A DNA stretch of 64,000 bases from Terfezia claveryi. Its lineage: Eukaryota > Ascomycota > Pezizomycetes > Pezizales > Pezizaceae. A program made the translations under genes and the position numbers. Each line of letters starts with the position of its first letter. The stretch's first letter is position 1. The stretch covers positions 124,001 to 188,000 of the forward strand of contig WHUX01000069.1 in the NCBI GenBank assembly GCA_015179025.1, written 5' to 3'. Below the pieces are notes generated by a model. The model was not told the DNA's origin and ran no database searches. It was given only the letters and a program-made list of their open reading frames with translations. Positions 52,613 through 62,888 of the stretch are shown here, in pieces.

Positions 52613-53760
52613 CTATGCCCAATACTATTCCAAATCTGATCCAGACTGCATTCCTAACATGGGCGCAGTCGAACCAAAATCGCACCCGGTTTGCAATCGA
52701 GCGGATTGATAAGTATATAGCTTTCTTATCCTTCCCGGATAGAAAGTTATGTACAACTCAGGATAAAGAGGCAAAACAATGGTGGTATAATTGGAAGCAT
52801 CATGCTGTTGCCCACTTTGAGCTCATTAATGGAGAGCTTTTTCGGAAGGCAGAAGGAGCCTCTCAACTACAGTAAATTCTTTCCACGATATACAGAAGTA
52901 TTAGTACTAATTTATTCATTGCTAGCCAAGTGATTATGCTAGATCAGGTATACCAGACAGTTTTAGAGTGCCATGAACGTTCCCAGCACGCAGGTCACAA
53001 GTAAACATTTGACCTAGTCAAGGAACGCTTTTATGGTATTTCAAGGCAAGAGGTTACTTGGTTATTACAGCATTGTAGCATGTGTATTCGAAGTCGACCA
53101 TGTAATACACGAGCTCCGCTGGAACCTATTCAATCTAACTATACTCTAGAGTGGGTTCAAATAGATTTAGTGGATATGAGAGCAACACCACATGATGGAA
53201 AAATACTGGATCTTACATATTAAGGATCACTTCAGCAAGTTTTCCTAGATCTACCCTCTACCTAATAAAACATCAGCAACTATTGCTGAGTGGATTGGCT
53301 TTTGGCTAGGGAGTGTTGGGGTTCCTCGAATATTGCAGTGAGACAATGGGACAGAGTTCAAAGGTGCTCTTTTAATACTAATGAAGAAATATGGTGTTAA
53401 AATCATCAATGGTAAGCCGGGGTATCCACAGACTCAAGAGCAAGCAAATGAAGTAATAAAGGCGAAGATACGGTTTTGGCTAGAAGACCATGTTGGATAT
53501 GGCTGGAGTGACGCACTACCAGATATTGCTATAGGTATGAACAGGCAAAGTCATATATCATTAGGTGGCAAGATGCCATACAAGATCTTCTTTGATCGGA
53601 AGCCCCGATGGGACGTGCGAGTCATGGTGCGTACTAATTTGGAAATTGACGATGTTGAGGATGAGATTGAGGGTGAGATTGAAGCTAAGGTTACGGTACT
53701 GAACTAGCAAGTAGTAGAGAGCGTGCTCCGGGAAGCTCAAATCCAATATACCACATGTTA
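52613..53760 (+). pseudogene. integrase-type transposase (KRBA2/SCAND3-like), decayed
   Basis: Pieces in order: start region ATG 52615 (SNQNRTRFAIERIDKYIAFL, KQWWYNWKHHAVAHFELING); H2C2 zinc motif (CHERSQHAGHK ... CSMC, about 52970-53080); integrase core D (WVQIDLVDMRA), D (QxDNGTEFKGALL, preceded by a stop) and E-region (NGKPGYPQTQEQANEVIKAK, 53420-53470), then DALPDIAIGMNRQ. At least five in-frame stops and one frameshift near 53220. The stop in HAGHK*TFDLV fits CAA to TAA. This rve family occurs in fungal and animal DNA transposons and domesticated genes (family knowledge). Confidence 0.7.
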
Positions 53761-54597
53761 ATAATGATTTTACTGACATTTATAGTAGCATCCACTTCTG
53801 GCTATTGCGCCTTCAGCTATATCACCTCCACTAAACCCAGCTCAGCCAATTCTACCGCTACCAACATCACCTATGCCAGCGTCGACCCCGCCAGCGTCAC
53901 CCCCACCAGCGTCACCCCCACCAGCATCACCCCCACCAGCATCATCCCCGCCAGTGTCGCCTCTGCCAGTATTGCCGCCGCCAGCATCACCCCCGCCAGT
54001 ATCGCCTCCGCTAGTATGGCCCCGCCAGCATCCCCCCTACCAGTGTCACCCCCGCCAGCATCGCCTCCGCTAGTATCGCCCCCGCCAGTGTTGCCCCCGC
54101 CAGTGTCGCCCCCGCTAGTGTCGCCTCCGCTAGCGTCACCCCCGCCAGCATCGCCTCCGCCAGCTTTGCTCCTGCTTATATCATCTCCGTCAACATCACC
54201 CTCAACCATTGGCACATCAGCATCACAACAAGCCATATTACCAGAAGTTCTTCTGTCTCATGCTTGTCTATGTAAATCAACTTGCCGGACTAGACACTGC
54301 AAATGCTTCAAGTCTGGTGTTGAGTGTACTAATAATTGTCATAAGAACAAGCGCAATGATCAGGCTGGAGCATGTCTTAATTTAGCTGCTTTGGAGGTAC
54401 GCAATATTGGGCCATTAATTCCACAAGTTTCAGGTTCGTTGTCTGTTCCCGCCATCTCCTCTTCTATTAGTTCATTAGCTAATTCTTCGCCTGTATTAGA
54501 ATCAGGCTTTCCTTCTTCTAATACTAGATCGGCCCGGAGACTTCGTTCCTCTGTGGATAATATGTCGGATACTATTGTTTTGCAGAGGCCTACCTAA
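53755..54597 (+). pseudogene. CXC-domain tail of the integrase-type element
   Basis: An open 280-codon frame: Ser/Ala/Thr/Pro repeats coded by 15-bp units (53880-54170), then a tesmin/TSO1-type CXC motif CLCKSTCRTRHCKCFKSGVE-C-TNNC ... C with regularly spaced cysteines (about 54270-54400), and a Ser-rich end with stop at 54595-54597. A CXC motif after an integrase core is a known combination in KRBA2-like proteins (family knowledge). The ATG at 53755 is probably not the original start; the frame was likely joined to the integrase. Confidence 0.65.
53870..54175. repeat. 15-bp minisatellite (CACCCCCACCAGCGT type)
   Basis: About 20 units encoding five residues each (SVTPT or PPASP depending on frame); C-rich on the plus strand. 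Confidence 0.9.
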
Positions 54598-54990
54598 TTT
54601 TATTTTTAATTTTCTCTCGTCATATTATCTTGTCGCATTTTTTTAAGATTTTTATTTTATCATTTTCATTTTTGCTTGTTGCATTCTTTTTTTTTTCGTT
54701 GTTTTTTTTTAGATTTTTTTGGTTAATATTTTGGTTTGTTTTGCTGGTGTGGTGATAAATTCACTCGAGTTCTGGGTTTGTTTATTTGAGGCGCGGTCAT
54801 TTGTTTTGTATGTGTTCTGGCCTACCCGGGAAGCCACACGATTCTTGGGAGGGCTGGCCTACGCACGAATATTGATTGGCCTGCCCAGGAATGCAAAATT
54901 GAAATTCCTCCGGAGGCCAGATCATGGGTTGGCCTCCCCGGGAATGTGATTACCAAATGTAGTAAATTAGTGAGGGTACATGCAAGATGA
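54598..54990. other. T-rich region and GGCCTACCCGGGAA repeats
   Basis: T-tracts at 54600-54720, then degenerate GGCCT.CCCGGGAA words (54820-54950) resembling the 34-bp repeats at 55590-55850. No gene. Confidence 0.55.
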
Positions 54991-54997
54991 AAATACA

Positions 54998-55480
54998 TCA
55001 GCGCTGACGAACATGAATTGTCCGCAATAGTAAAATAAAATACATCAATGCTTGCGAAACATGAATCGTCCTCCATAGTACATATTGTTGCGCAATACCA
55101 GGCCATGCACACTCAGAAGTAGAAACATTAAATCCCTTTAACGTCTGAATATTAGGTGCATCTAATGAATCTGAAACACGTAGTAGCTCTCGAGTTGGAT
55201 AGTGCCGATCTAATAAGCCATATGTAGTTAATAAAGCATGGCGGTTAGGATGAGGTTTTCGCACAACGAGACAATAGAGCCGTCGGTCATCTGTACCATG
55301 TCTATCTTGTCTAGGTACATGTACACTAACAATATCTCCAATAGCAAAAATTTCAATAATATGTTGTTGTTCATACCGCTTCACCATTTTTTGACGAGCT
55401 TTAGTAGTATTTTTTTGAACTCGTTGGAGTAGATTCCCATAGTCCGGAAGTTGTTGAATAGCTTCTTGATTAGACTCTAA
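54998..55480 (-). pseudogene. second piece of the integrase-type element, inverted
   Basis: Minus-strand frame with LPDYGNLLQRVQKNTTKARQ, then MVKRYEQQHIIEIFAIGDIV, SVHVPRQDRHGTDDRRLYCL and LLDRHYPTRELLRV. This is the DNA-binding/beta-barrel region that follows the integrase core in KRBA2-like proteins, a region missing from the plus-strand copy. It is either a second copy or an inverted segment of the same one. It loses homology after about 55140. Confidence 0.6.
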
Positions 55481-55589
55481 GTTAATAGAGTCCGATTCAA
55501 CCCTACCTTAACTGGCCTGCATACGCATATCCACCGGTGAGCCTACATTAACTCACCACCACACTTGTATTTAGCCAATTCCTTTTGAG

Positions 55590-55850
55590 AGCAGCCCACG
55601 CAGGAATACCTATTCCCGGGTAGGCCAGCCCACGCAGGAATACCTATTCCCGGGTAGGCCAGCCCACGCAGGAATACCTATTCCCGGGTAGGCCAGCCCA
55701 CGCAGGAATTCCTATTCCTGGAGAGGCCAGCCCATGCAGGAATACCCATTCGTGGGCAGGCTGGCCTGCCGGGGAACCAGCCCAGTCGCGACTGGGCTGG
55801 CCTATTCGCGAATCAGCCGATTCCCGGGTAGGCCAGAACATATGCAATGA
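55590..55850. repeat. 34-bp tandem repeats
   Basis: About five units of AGCCCACGCAGGAATACC + TATTCCCGGGTAGGCC, decaying to the right. Each unit has the palindrome CCCGGG. Confidence 0.85.
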
Positions 55851-56465
55851 GGATGTTCGGATGCAACGTTACATTAACATATCGTGACATTGATGCATGC
55901 GACGCTGAATTAGCGTAACCTTGGCCAACAGATCGGCTTTTTTTTTTTTTTTTTTTAAATACTTGTTACTCTTATTCAGTCCCAGTAAGGGGACTATGAA
56001 GAGCCACCCGGAAACCCGGGTGGATTCAGGACAAGGCAAGTTAATCTGCCAGGTCCACCGCGCGCGGAAAGCAAAAACAAAATTCATAAGGCGCAGAGCC
56101 CCCATGCTGTCATTAACCGGCTAGGTACCAGATGACCCCGAGGGGCCTGACTGAGGCCTGCAAGAAAGCTCGCCAGTGGAAACAACTCTAACCGAGATAA
56201 AACCCCTCGCCAGTAGAAACTGAAGTGAAACACAAGTGTAATAATCGCCCCCCGAAGTGAGTGAAAAAGTGTCATAAAGGAAAGTGTCTGTCATAAGGGA
56301 GAGTGTGTGTCATAAATGAAAGTGTCGTAAGTGTAGAAATAATCCTCCAGAAACCATAACTGCCAGCCAGAAAATGTCATGAAGGAAAGTGTCATAAAGG
56401 AAAGTGTCATAAGTGTAGCGATAATTTCCCTATCCCGCCCCTCGCCAGTAGGAATAGAAACTATC

Positions 56466-56570
56466 TCGCCCAGTCGTATGCCGTGGTACGGAATAGTCTC
56501 CTGCCCATGCGGAGCACGTGTGTAAGGTCGATTGTCTCCATCATGTAGACGACCAGTGATGACGCCAGCT
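56466..56570 (-). pseudogene. half-LINE E ORF1, last 35 residues
   Basis: CELASSLVVYMMETIDLTHV then LRMGRRLFRTTAYDWAR and stop near 56464. Its upstream part is at 57840 and beyond. Confidence 0.82.
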
Positions 56571-57850
56571 CACAAACGGGGGGGTCTTCCATCAGGACAT
56601 GCCCTGATGGTATGTTAAGTCCTTCTTGCATTGCTGCCAGATGTCAACATTGTATTTGCGGCCTAGGGCACAACTTGCCCTTACCCCTTTCGGGGTCCCC
56701 TTGGAGGTATTAGTAGCGGATGACAAGAGCTCAGCAGGCGCTTCACTGCCCCATGGAGCGGAACCTACCCTGGTAATTATTAGGTCACAGGAACCGTGGT
56801 AAGTGCCTGCTCCAGGTAACTTAGGTCACAGGAGGAATACCGTGCCCCAACTTCACCATCGCCTCCCTCATCAGTTCTCAGTTTCGCTATGGGACATACT
56901 CACGGCGTTACCCGCTTTCCATAACTTGTACTGGACCCGACCCAGTTACTGCCAATCTTGTTGCCAACAGTAGAGAACTATGCGGTCAACGAGACCGCTA
57001 TAGTATTTGCCTTTGCTCCTTAAGCCTCCGCAGGTGAACTGCGTACGCATTGCTGCGTTCATTGAGACCGACACCCGCATCCGTCCTGTCGGACCGTTAC
57101 GCTGCAGTTAACCCGGAACCCCGAGCTCTTGTATGCAATGTCAGGGAACACGCGTAATCGAATTCATTACTCTAATGGTGCTCTGAACTGTACGTAGCAC
57201 CTCGCTTTTCTCAGCGCTTCGCGATGCAGAAGGTGGTACATACAAACTCCCACCATCCGCCGGCGGTGTCTCGCCACTGGTCTCTATAGGTATATTATTG
57301 TGAACACTACTGCTCAATGTGAACGATTCGCAGTGGACACTATACCAAAGATCCCCCAGTGACTAACCAATACATCACACGTACTGGAGGAAACCCCCTA
57401 CGGGTAGTGCCAGCCGTGACTGTCTGTACGAGATGTGACCTGTCCGAGCCCAACCGGAATTCAACCGGACTTAACCTGGCGCACGCACCTGGTGGTGAGT
57501 CAACTGCTAGGTAATGGAGATGACTGGAGGTACTTCACTACGACGAGTTGCTGTCTCTGCCCTTGCTCGGCTATCCGCCCCCACGTGCATTTCGACCCCG
57601 AGGGGCCCCCACCAGGACTCGAAGGGAGGATAAGCGAGTGTAACAGTTGAGACTATTTATGCATGAAGTAGGCCCTGAGTGGCATTTTTCCCCTTCGCAG
57701 GAACCTCTTGGGACCCGGTCAGTTAGTTTTCAGGAACACCAGTAGCCAACTGCATACTCGATGTGTATTGCACACATCGCACTCGCGCTTTTCATCTCTG
57801 CATAGGACGAGATTTCCCCGTCTTAGCATGCTAGGGGCTTGTACGTTCCC
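56571..57850. mobile_element. unclassified 1.28-kb insertion
   Basis: GC-richer than its surroundings and without a long ORF. In minus orientation it ends with a perfect hairpin: arms CCATCAGG and CCTGATGG around a 6-nt loop (56594-56615). It also holds several short inverted words (for example GGTCACAGGA repeated near 56785 and 56822). No clear target duplication, LTR or terminal repeat. A few words recall rRNA-gene sequences but do not align. Identity unknown. Confidence 0.5.
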
Positions 57851-58640
57851 GATCCTTCTGTCCTCCTTCAAAAGCCAGCGGATTCCCTGGATTTGCACTG
57901 ACTTGTTGTCCTCTTCGATCCAGCGACGCATCAGACCGGGTTTGTATTTTGTTGGAGCTGCGTGAAGTCCCACGGCTTGTACTCTCGTGGATGGTGGATT
58001 TGGGTTGGTTCGGGGGGGGGGGGGGGACGGGGGTGGTGTTGCTTTCGCAGGCGCTTTGCCCTTGTCCGTTGGTGGTTGACACAATGATAGTGAGGTGGTG
58101 GTGGATTGTTGGAGGCGGGTCCGTATTGGTGGAGACGCTGTTGGTAGTTGGCTTCGGTTTCGGGGTCGGAGGTGTGATCGGGGGTGTCGTCTAGGTGCCT
58201 GTATCTGTCTGAGGAGTGGTAGGGGGAGTGATTAAAATCTTCTCGTGCCTCATTGCGGCCTCTCGAACTGTGTTGCGGTCATCACCACCCATCGTGAACC
58301 CAACAATTTCAAGATTCTCGAAGATTCCATTGATATGAAAATCAACTTTATCAATGTCGACCTGGTCTATCAGTAATTTTCTTAGTCGGAGGACAGAGTA
58401 CCAGAGTCCTGGGATGAGCGTCTGTAGAGCCGCAACATTGACTGGCGGTGGTGGTGTAGGAGTAGGAGATGGTGGCTGGTCTGGTGGACTTGGGTGGCTG
58501 TCGACGGTGGCTGGTGTGATGCTTCGGTGGTGCCTGTGGCTGGGTGTCCGGTGACTGGCAGCCGGGTTTTCAGTGGCGGGTTACGCTTGTCGAGCTTGCC
58601 CGGGTTGTCTTTCCTCTTATTTTGAGGCATGTTTGGAAGT
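57830..58640 (-). pseudogene. half-LINE E ORF1, N-terminal and middle parts
   Basis: Starts MPQNKRKDNPGKLDKRNPPL at 58630, in the same place as half-LINE A. A frame break occurs in the middle. It then shows Pro-rich sequence and LHAAPTKYKPGLMRRWIEED, GIRWLLKEDRRIG before the insertion. More diverged from A than A is from B. Confidence 0.75.
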
Positions 58641-59087
58641 GTGTGGGAATTACAAATTCCCTGATTGGGTGGTGCCGACTTGATGTGGGTGCTCTCGTGG
58701 AATCGTCACCCAATGCCCGCGGAGGGGGATTTCTGTGAGAGCGAGGAAGAAGAAGAACGAGGAAGAGGGGAAAAAGCTTCAATCGAGGGGGAAAGGGTCG
58801 CGATAGTTGTTCCTCCGAGGTTGGAGTAGATATTCCTGTTGTGGGCGGCGAGGGCTTTCTCGTGGTGCCGTCCGTTTGTCTGTAGCTGTTGTGGTTGTAG
58901 AGATCCGACCAAGCGCTCGTCCTGTGCTGGTTGTCGTGTATGCATGCCAACAGATCGGCCACTTGGCCAAGTTTCCATCTTGGCCAATGGGACAGAACAG
59001 GCGCTCATGATGCGAAGCGATTAAGTCAGCGATCTGAGTCTTGGCATGTGACTTATTCCACAATCATCAATATCTTCATTCTCTCCA

Positions 59088-60104
59088 GTGCTCCTTACCT
59101 CTGCACGACGCTCATTAAGCTCTGCACCAATGTCAGCGCAAGCCACCCGACATATTGAAGATCAAGTTTTGTGGATCTCGTGCGTCACACCCTCAACTAC
59201 CGTCGCGGGTTGCTCAGCCTCTGAGGGATCCGAACCCCTTCCCTGCCTCACCAACCACTTCCGCATCGCTTATCAACCCTTATGGTCCTTACTCCTCCAT
59301 AGAGGTCCTAGTTTCGGGGACGTGACCACGGCCAACCCACACGCCCTACTCCTGCTCCCACAACTAGCCATGCGCGGCATCCGCGACTTCTGCTCCAGTG
59401 TCCAGAAATTCGTCCCCCAGCCTATCATCACCCCTGAGACTATGGTGCAGCTATTATCCCCCCGATATTCTGCATCTGGCGTGGACAATCGATGGATCGT
59501 CTTACATACATGTGATGTCGCCACACTGGTAATGGAGTTAGATAAGCTCTGGTTTCGCAAAGCCAATTTACAGACATCCGAGGAAGGTTATGGGGAAGGC
59601 AGCGAAGCAGGGTTTTTCGGATTGCGAGGCGAGGTAGTATTGGGATTTGGAGCTTACAAAAATGTAGAAGACAGCGAAGGCTGGAATGAAGGCAGGGGCG
59701 TTTCACGGGGAATGCCGAATCAGGTGGCACTATCATCACCAATTTCATCATCTGCAGCATCAAGTGGTACGATTTACATCAGTGTTATACATTCCTCACC
59801 AATTACTACATTAGCCTCCCCGGCCTCGACCACAGGAACCGTGGGACAGTATCACAAGACAATTCACCTTCCACTGACACAGCCCTGGACGAGGGAGCTG
59901 CTTGATGGGATTGTCAGGAGCGCCGTGGTGGAGATGGGGATGTGGAGGGTAGATAAGATCAGGATTATCCATTCAGGACAAAGGTTAGAAGATAAAACGC
60001 TGTTATTGGGGCTGTGGGAGAGCATGGTTAAAAGTGGTGGAGGATTGGGTGTTGGCAAAGGAGTAGTGTTCGAGGCGATTGTGTCGGCGACGTGGGCTGG
60101 GTAA
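59088..60104 (+). CDS. gene Y: uncharacterised protein, possible C-terminal ubiquitin-like fold
   Basis: 338 residues from ATG 59088; M15 (59130, MSAQATRHIEDQVLW) is an equally good start. Intact, codon-rich in C/G third positions in the first half, and unlike any transposon protein here. The N-terminal 190 residues include FRIAYQPLWSLLLHRGPSFG and MRGIRDFCSSVQKFVPQPII; a Ser-rich linker follows. The C-terminal 85 residues (QYHKTIHLPLTQPW ... ELLDGIVRSAVVEMGMW) continue into KIRIIHSGQRLEDKTLL, reminiscent of the ubiquitin 'LIFAGKQLEDGRTL' strand (inference). No signal peptide or membrane segment obvious. A single exon is assumed; flanking exons cannot be excluded. Confidence 0.65.
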   Translation: MLLTSARRSLSSAPMSAQATRHIEDQVLWISCVTPSTTVAGCSASEGSEPLPCLTNHFRIAYQPLWSLLLHRGPSFGDVTTANPHALLLLPQLAMRGIRDFCSSVQKFVPQPIITPETMVQLLSPRYSASGVDNRWIVLHTCDVATLVMELDKLWFRKANLQTSEEGYGEGSEAGFFGLRGEVVLGFGAYKNVEDSEGWNEGRGVSRGMPNQVALSSPISSSAASSGTIYISVIHSSPITTLASPASTTGTVGQYHKTIHLPLTQPWTRELLDGIVRSAVVEMGMWRVDKIRIIHSGQRLEDKTLLLGLWESMVKSGGGLGVGKGVVFEAIVSATWAG

Positions 60105-60825
60105 TCGGTAGCTCTCCCGTACATACATCTCCATCTCTCACCTTATAACCAATCTGAAATTCTATGCTAGCTGCATTACAGGTCTTCGGGCTTTTGTTGC
60201 ACTTTTAATACATTTCCAGATTATCATGCACTCCAAGGTGGACTATTTACACTTCCAGATCAATGTCGCTCAGTACCCTACCGCTCTCCGCAAGGGTTGT
60301 CTCGCACAGGAGCTAATGTGAAGATGTCATGAATACATATATGGTGATCGTATTCCAGACAAATAGCGTGACATTGTCAAATAACTTAACTTAGTAGTAG
60401 CCTGAGTAGGATCTCGGCCCGGGCATGCTTGTGTATATTGAGGTGACAAGGCTATGTAAGGGTAGCAACATTAGCGTGCGGAAAGGAAAGATATGATCCA
60501 CGAAGAGTCACTTCACCAGGATGAGTATGTATGTGTGAGAGATGTGTGGGAAGATATGTTCTATCCCATACATCTAGATGTCATCTTGGTCAAGTAACCG
60601 ATCCATTAGACTAGCTGGATCGGTTGCCACTTGGATCATCCAATACACCAAGTACACTAATACACTAATGCCCCGCTCTATTCATCAAGGTCAACGCTAA
60701 TTCAACAACGCATGCATCAATTGTCACGATATGTTCGATTGTCAAATCATACACATTAGGGGTTTTTTATATTTTTTTAAAAGTCTATACGCCGATTCGA
60801 CCTATTCTCATGCGGCGGCCACGTT
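60105..60825. other. downstream of gene Y, no gene seen
   Basis: No homologous frame. Contains AACGCATGCATCAA, TGTCACGATATGTT near 60710-60740, an inverted partner of 55870-55905. Confidence 0.5.
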
Positions 60826-60839
60826 CCCTCATCTTTGAA

Positions 60840-61190
60840 TTTTTTTTTTTTTTTTAAATACTCGTTACTCTTATTCGGTCCCAGTAAGGGGACCATGAAG
60901 AGCCACCCGGAAACCCAGGTGGATTCAGGACAAGGCAAGTTAATCTGCCAGGTCCGGCGCGCAGAAAGCAAAAGATAGATACATGATAGAGGGCCCCCCT
61001 GCTGTCATTAACCGCGATAGCAGATGACCTAGAGAGGCCTGACGGGGGCCAGTGTCTTAAAAAAAAAAAAAGTGTAAGAGAGACTCGTGAAAAACGTGTA
61101 AAAGAGACTCGTAAGTGCTACCAGCCCGCTAAGGCCAGCCCATCCTAGCGTGGATGGATATTCAATTCCCCCTCCGCACTTCTTCCACCC
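60840..61190 (-). mobile_element. LINE-3: 351-bp 3' fragment
   Basis: Poly(T) then the shared tail in reverse, truncated within the 3' UTR (GGCCAGCCCATCCTAGCGTG). Target duplication CCCTCATCTTTGAA at 60826-60839 and 61191-61204. Confidence 0.93.
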
Positions 61191-61220
61191 CCCTCATCTT
61201 TGAAGACTTGGGGAACATAT

Positions 61221-62888
61221 TTTTTTTTTTTTTTTTTTTAAATACTTGTTACTCTTATTCGGTCCCAGTAGGGGGACCATGAAGAGCCACCAGGAAACCC
61301 AGGTGGATTCAGGACAAGGCAAGTTAATCTGCCAGGTCCGGCGCGCGCAAAGCAAAAGATAGATACATGGTAGAGGGCCCCCCTGCTGTCATTAACCGCG
61401 CTAGCAGATGACCTAGAGAGGCCTGACGAGGGCCAGTGTCTAAGAAATTGTGTGAAACATGAAGGAAGGAGGGAAATATGAAAGACTTCATGTGTGAGAA
61501 AACGTTTAAGGAGAATCGTGAGTGCTACCGGCCAACTGAGGCCAGCCCATCCTAGCATGAATGGATATTTCTAATTCCCCCGATGGCTCCGGCGTCCATT
61601 CCAGCCCTCCGCCTATGCGCCTCTTCCCGCCATTTTCTTATAGAGGAAGCTGAAGAAGGCTTCCACTGCATCCCAGTCCTCTTCCTCCTCCTCTCGGATC
61701 CAAATCGGGCGATCTAGATCTTCCCAATCCTTTATACTTCCTAGGGCCTGTCTCTGATCGTGGAAAAGGGGGCAAACGAAGACCAGGTGCCGACCATCCT
61801 GTGTGTGATGTCCGCAGGGGCAAGCGCTTGATGTTGCTTTACCCAGGCGGGAGAGCCATGACTTCTGAGGACCTTTCTCTGTCCTGCACCACGTATATGC
61901 GGACAGAGCATGGCGGTTCCATTCTGACCTCCGAATCCCGAAACCGGGGCTGGTGCGTGCTGCTGCTCGCTTGGCTTTAGAAAGTTGTCTGATGCCTCCT
62001 TCTGTGACGAGTGATTCTTGTGCCTTGACCTGTCCTAGGGTCGAGCTGAAGGCGGCTAGCTTATCTGCTTCCTCATTACCTCTGATACCAATGTGTGAGC
62101 GAAGCCACGAGATGGCGGTATCATAGTGGTTGCTGTCGCGTTCGGTCAAGAGTGCTATAAGGTTAGACTCTATCCCGCTTCTAGGTGGCTGTGTTCTGAG
62201 GGAGAGGTTGACTATAGAGGATATAGCGGCTGCAGAATCGGATAGGAGGTGTATCATAGGAGTGTCCTTGTGAGCTTGGAGTGCGAGTGCTATCGCCTGG
62301 CGTTCGGCATCAGCAACTGTGGATTCTGTCCCAAGGTAACAATAATCTGAGACTGGGGGGTTCCCCTGGTTATCCTCTGAGTAAAATGCCGAAGCGTGGT
62401 GTCCTCCTCTTCCTGTGCCATCAGTATAGCAGAGTGTCCAACCTCCTTCTGAGAGTTCCTCGAGCTTCACTGCCCACCTTAGCTTGTCTTTAGAGTGTAT
62501 GTTTGATGGTTCAAATAGGACTTGCAATGCTAGACCGAGTCTGAGACCATGATCATGGGGGGGGTTTGCGTTCCCGAAGCTAAGGCTTAGGGGTAGGGGG
62601 GAAGGATGAAGGAAGGGGAAGCGATATGGAAGGATGAGGTGATAGGGTCATTAGAGGGGGGAGAAGAGGAGAGGATATCCCTGATGTCTTGGTTGCCTGT
62701 GCGGATGGCACGGGCTGCCCACTGCGCTGCCATATCATGGAGCTTGTCCACTATAGGTTCGACGTTAGCAATTAGACCCAGCTTTTCATGTGAACTGCCG
62801 TGATATGCTCCACAGATCTTCCTTAAAGCTTTGTATTCCAGTTGTTCTTGTCTGGCCAGACGCGGGTCTGGTGAGGTGGGGAGGCCTG
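61221..62888 (-). mobile_element. LINE-2: 5'-truncated LINE-1-family copy
   Basis: 1668 bp with 13-bp duplication TTGGGGAACATAT (61208-61220, 62889-62901) and poly(T) at 61221. It includes the 3' UTR, RNase H and the region after RT. It keeps tryptophan/glutamine codons where LINE-1 has stops, making it the reference for the mutated sites. Confidence 0.94.
61613..62888 (-). pseudogene. LINE-2 ORF2 C-terminal half (post-RT, RNase H, zinc motif)
   Basis: Two frames joined by a one-base deletion near 62590 (CTTCCCCCCTACC here, CTTCCCCCTCTACC in LINE-1). 62888-62587: LPTSPDPRLARQEQLEYKAL, GAYHGSSHEKLGLIANVEP. 62527-61613: RWAVKLEELSEGGWTLCYTD, DAERQAI, LLSDSAAA, GIRGNEEADKLAAFSS, SACPCGHHTQDGRHLVFVCP, KDWEDLDRPIWIREEE, stop after AGRGA. 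The RNase H domain itself is uninterrupted, but there is no start or RT. Confidence 0.9.

Larger units (their letters stand above)
55938..58945 (-). mobile_element. half-LINE E, interrupted by an unclassified insertion
   Basis: Minus-strand copy with 14-bp target duplication GCCAACAGATCGGC (55924-55937, 58946-58959), poly(T) at 55938, the shared tail, ORF1 and a full 5' leader (AGGACGAGCGCTTGGTCGG near 58920). About 1.28 kb of foreign sequence (56570-57850) splits the C-terminal ORF1 domain. Confidence 0.9.

Noticed and set aside
56860..56910. Hammerhead ribozyme core (CTGATGAG on the minus strand)
   Set aside because: The required GAAA after stem II and a fitting stem III are not in place.
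56590..57110. rDNA-derived sequence (words such as CCTCCGCAGGTGAAC, GCTGCGTTCATTGAG)
   Set aside because: Only two short words resemble the SSU 3' end and 5.8S; the surrounding sequence does not align and spacing is wrong.
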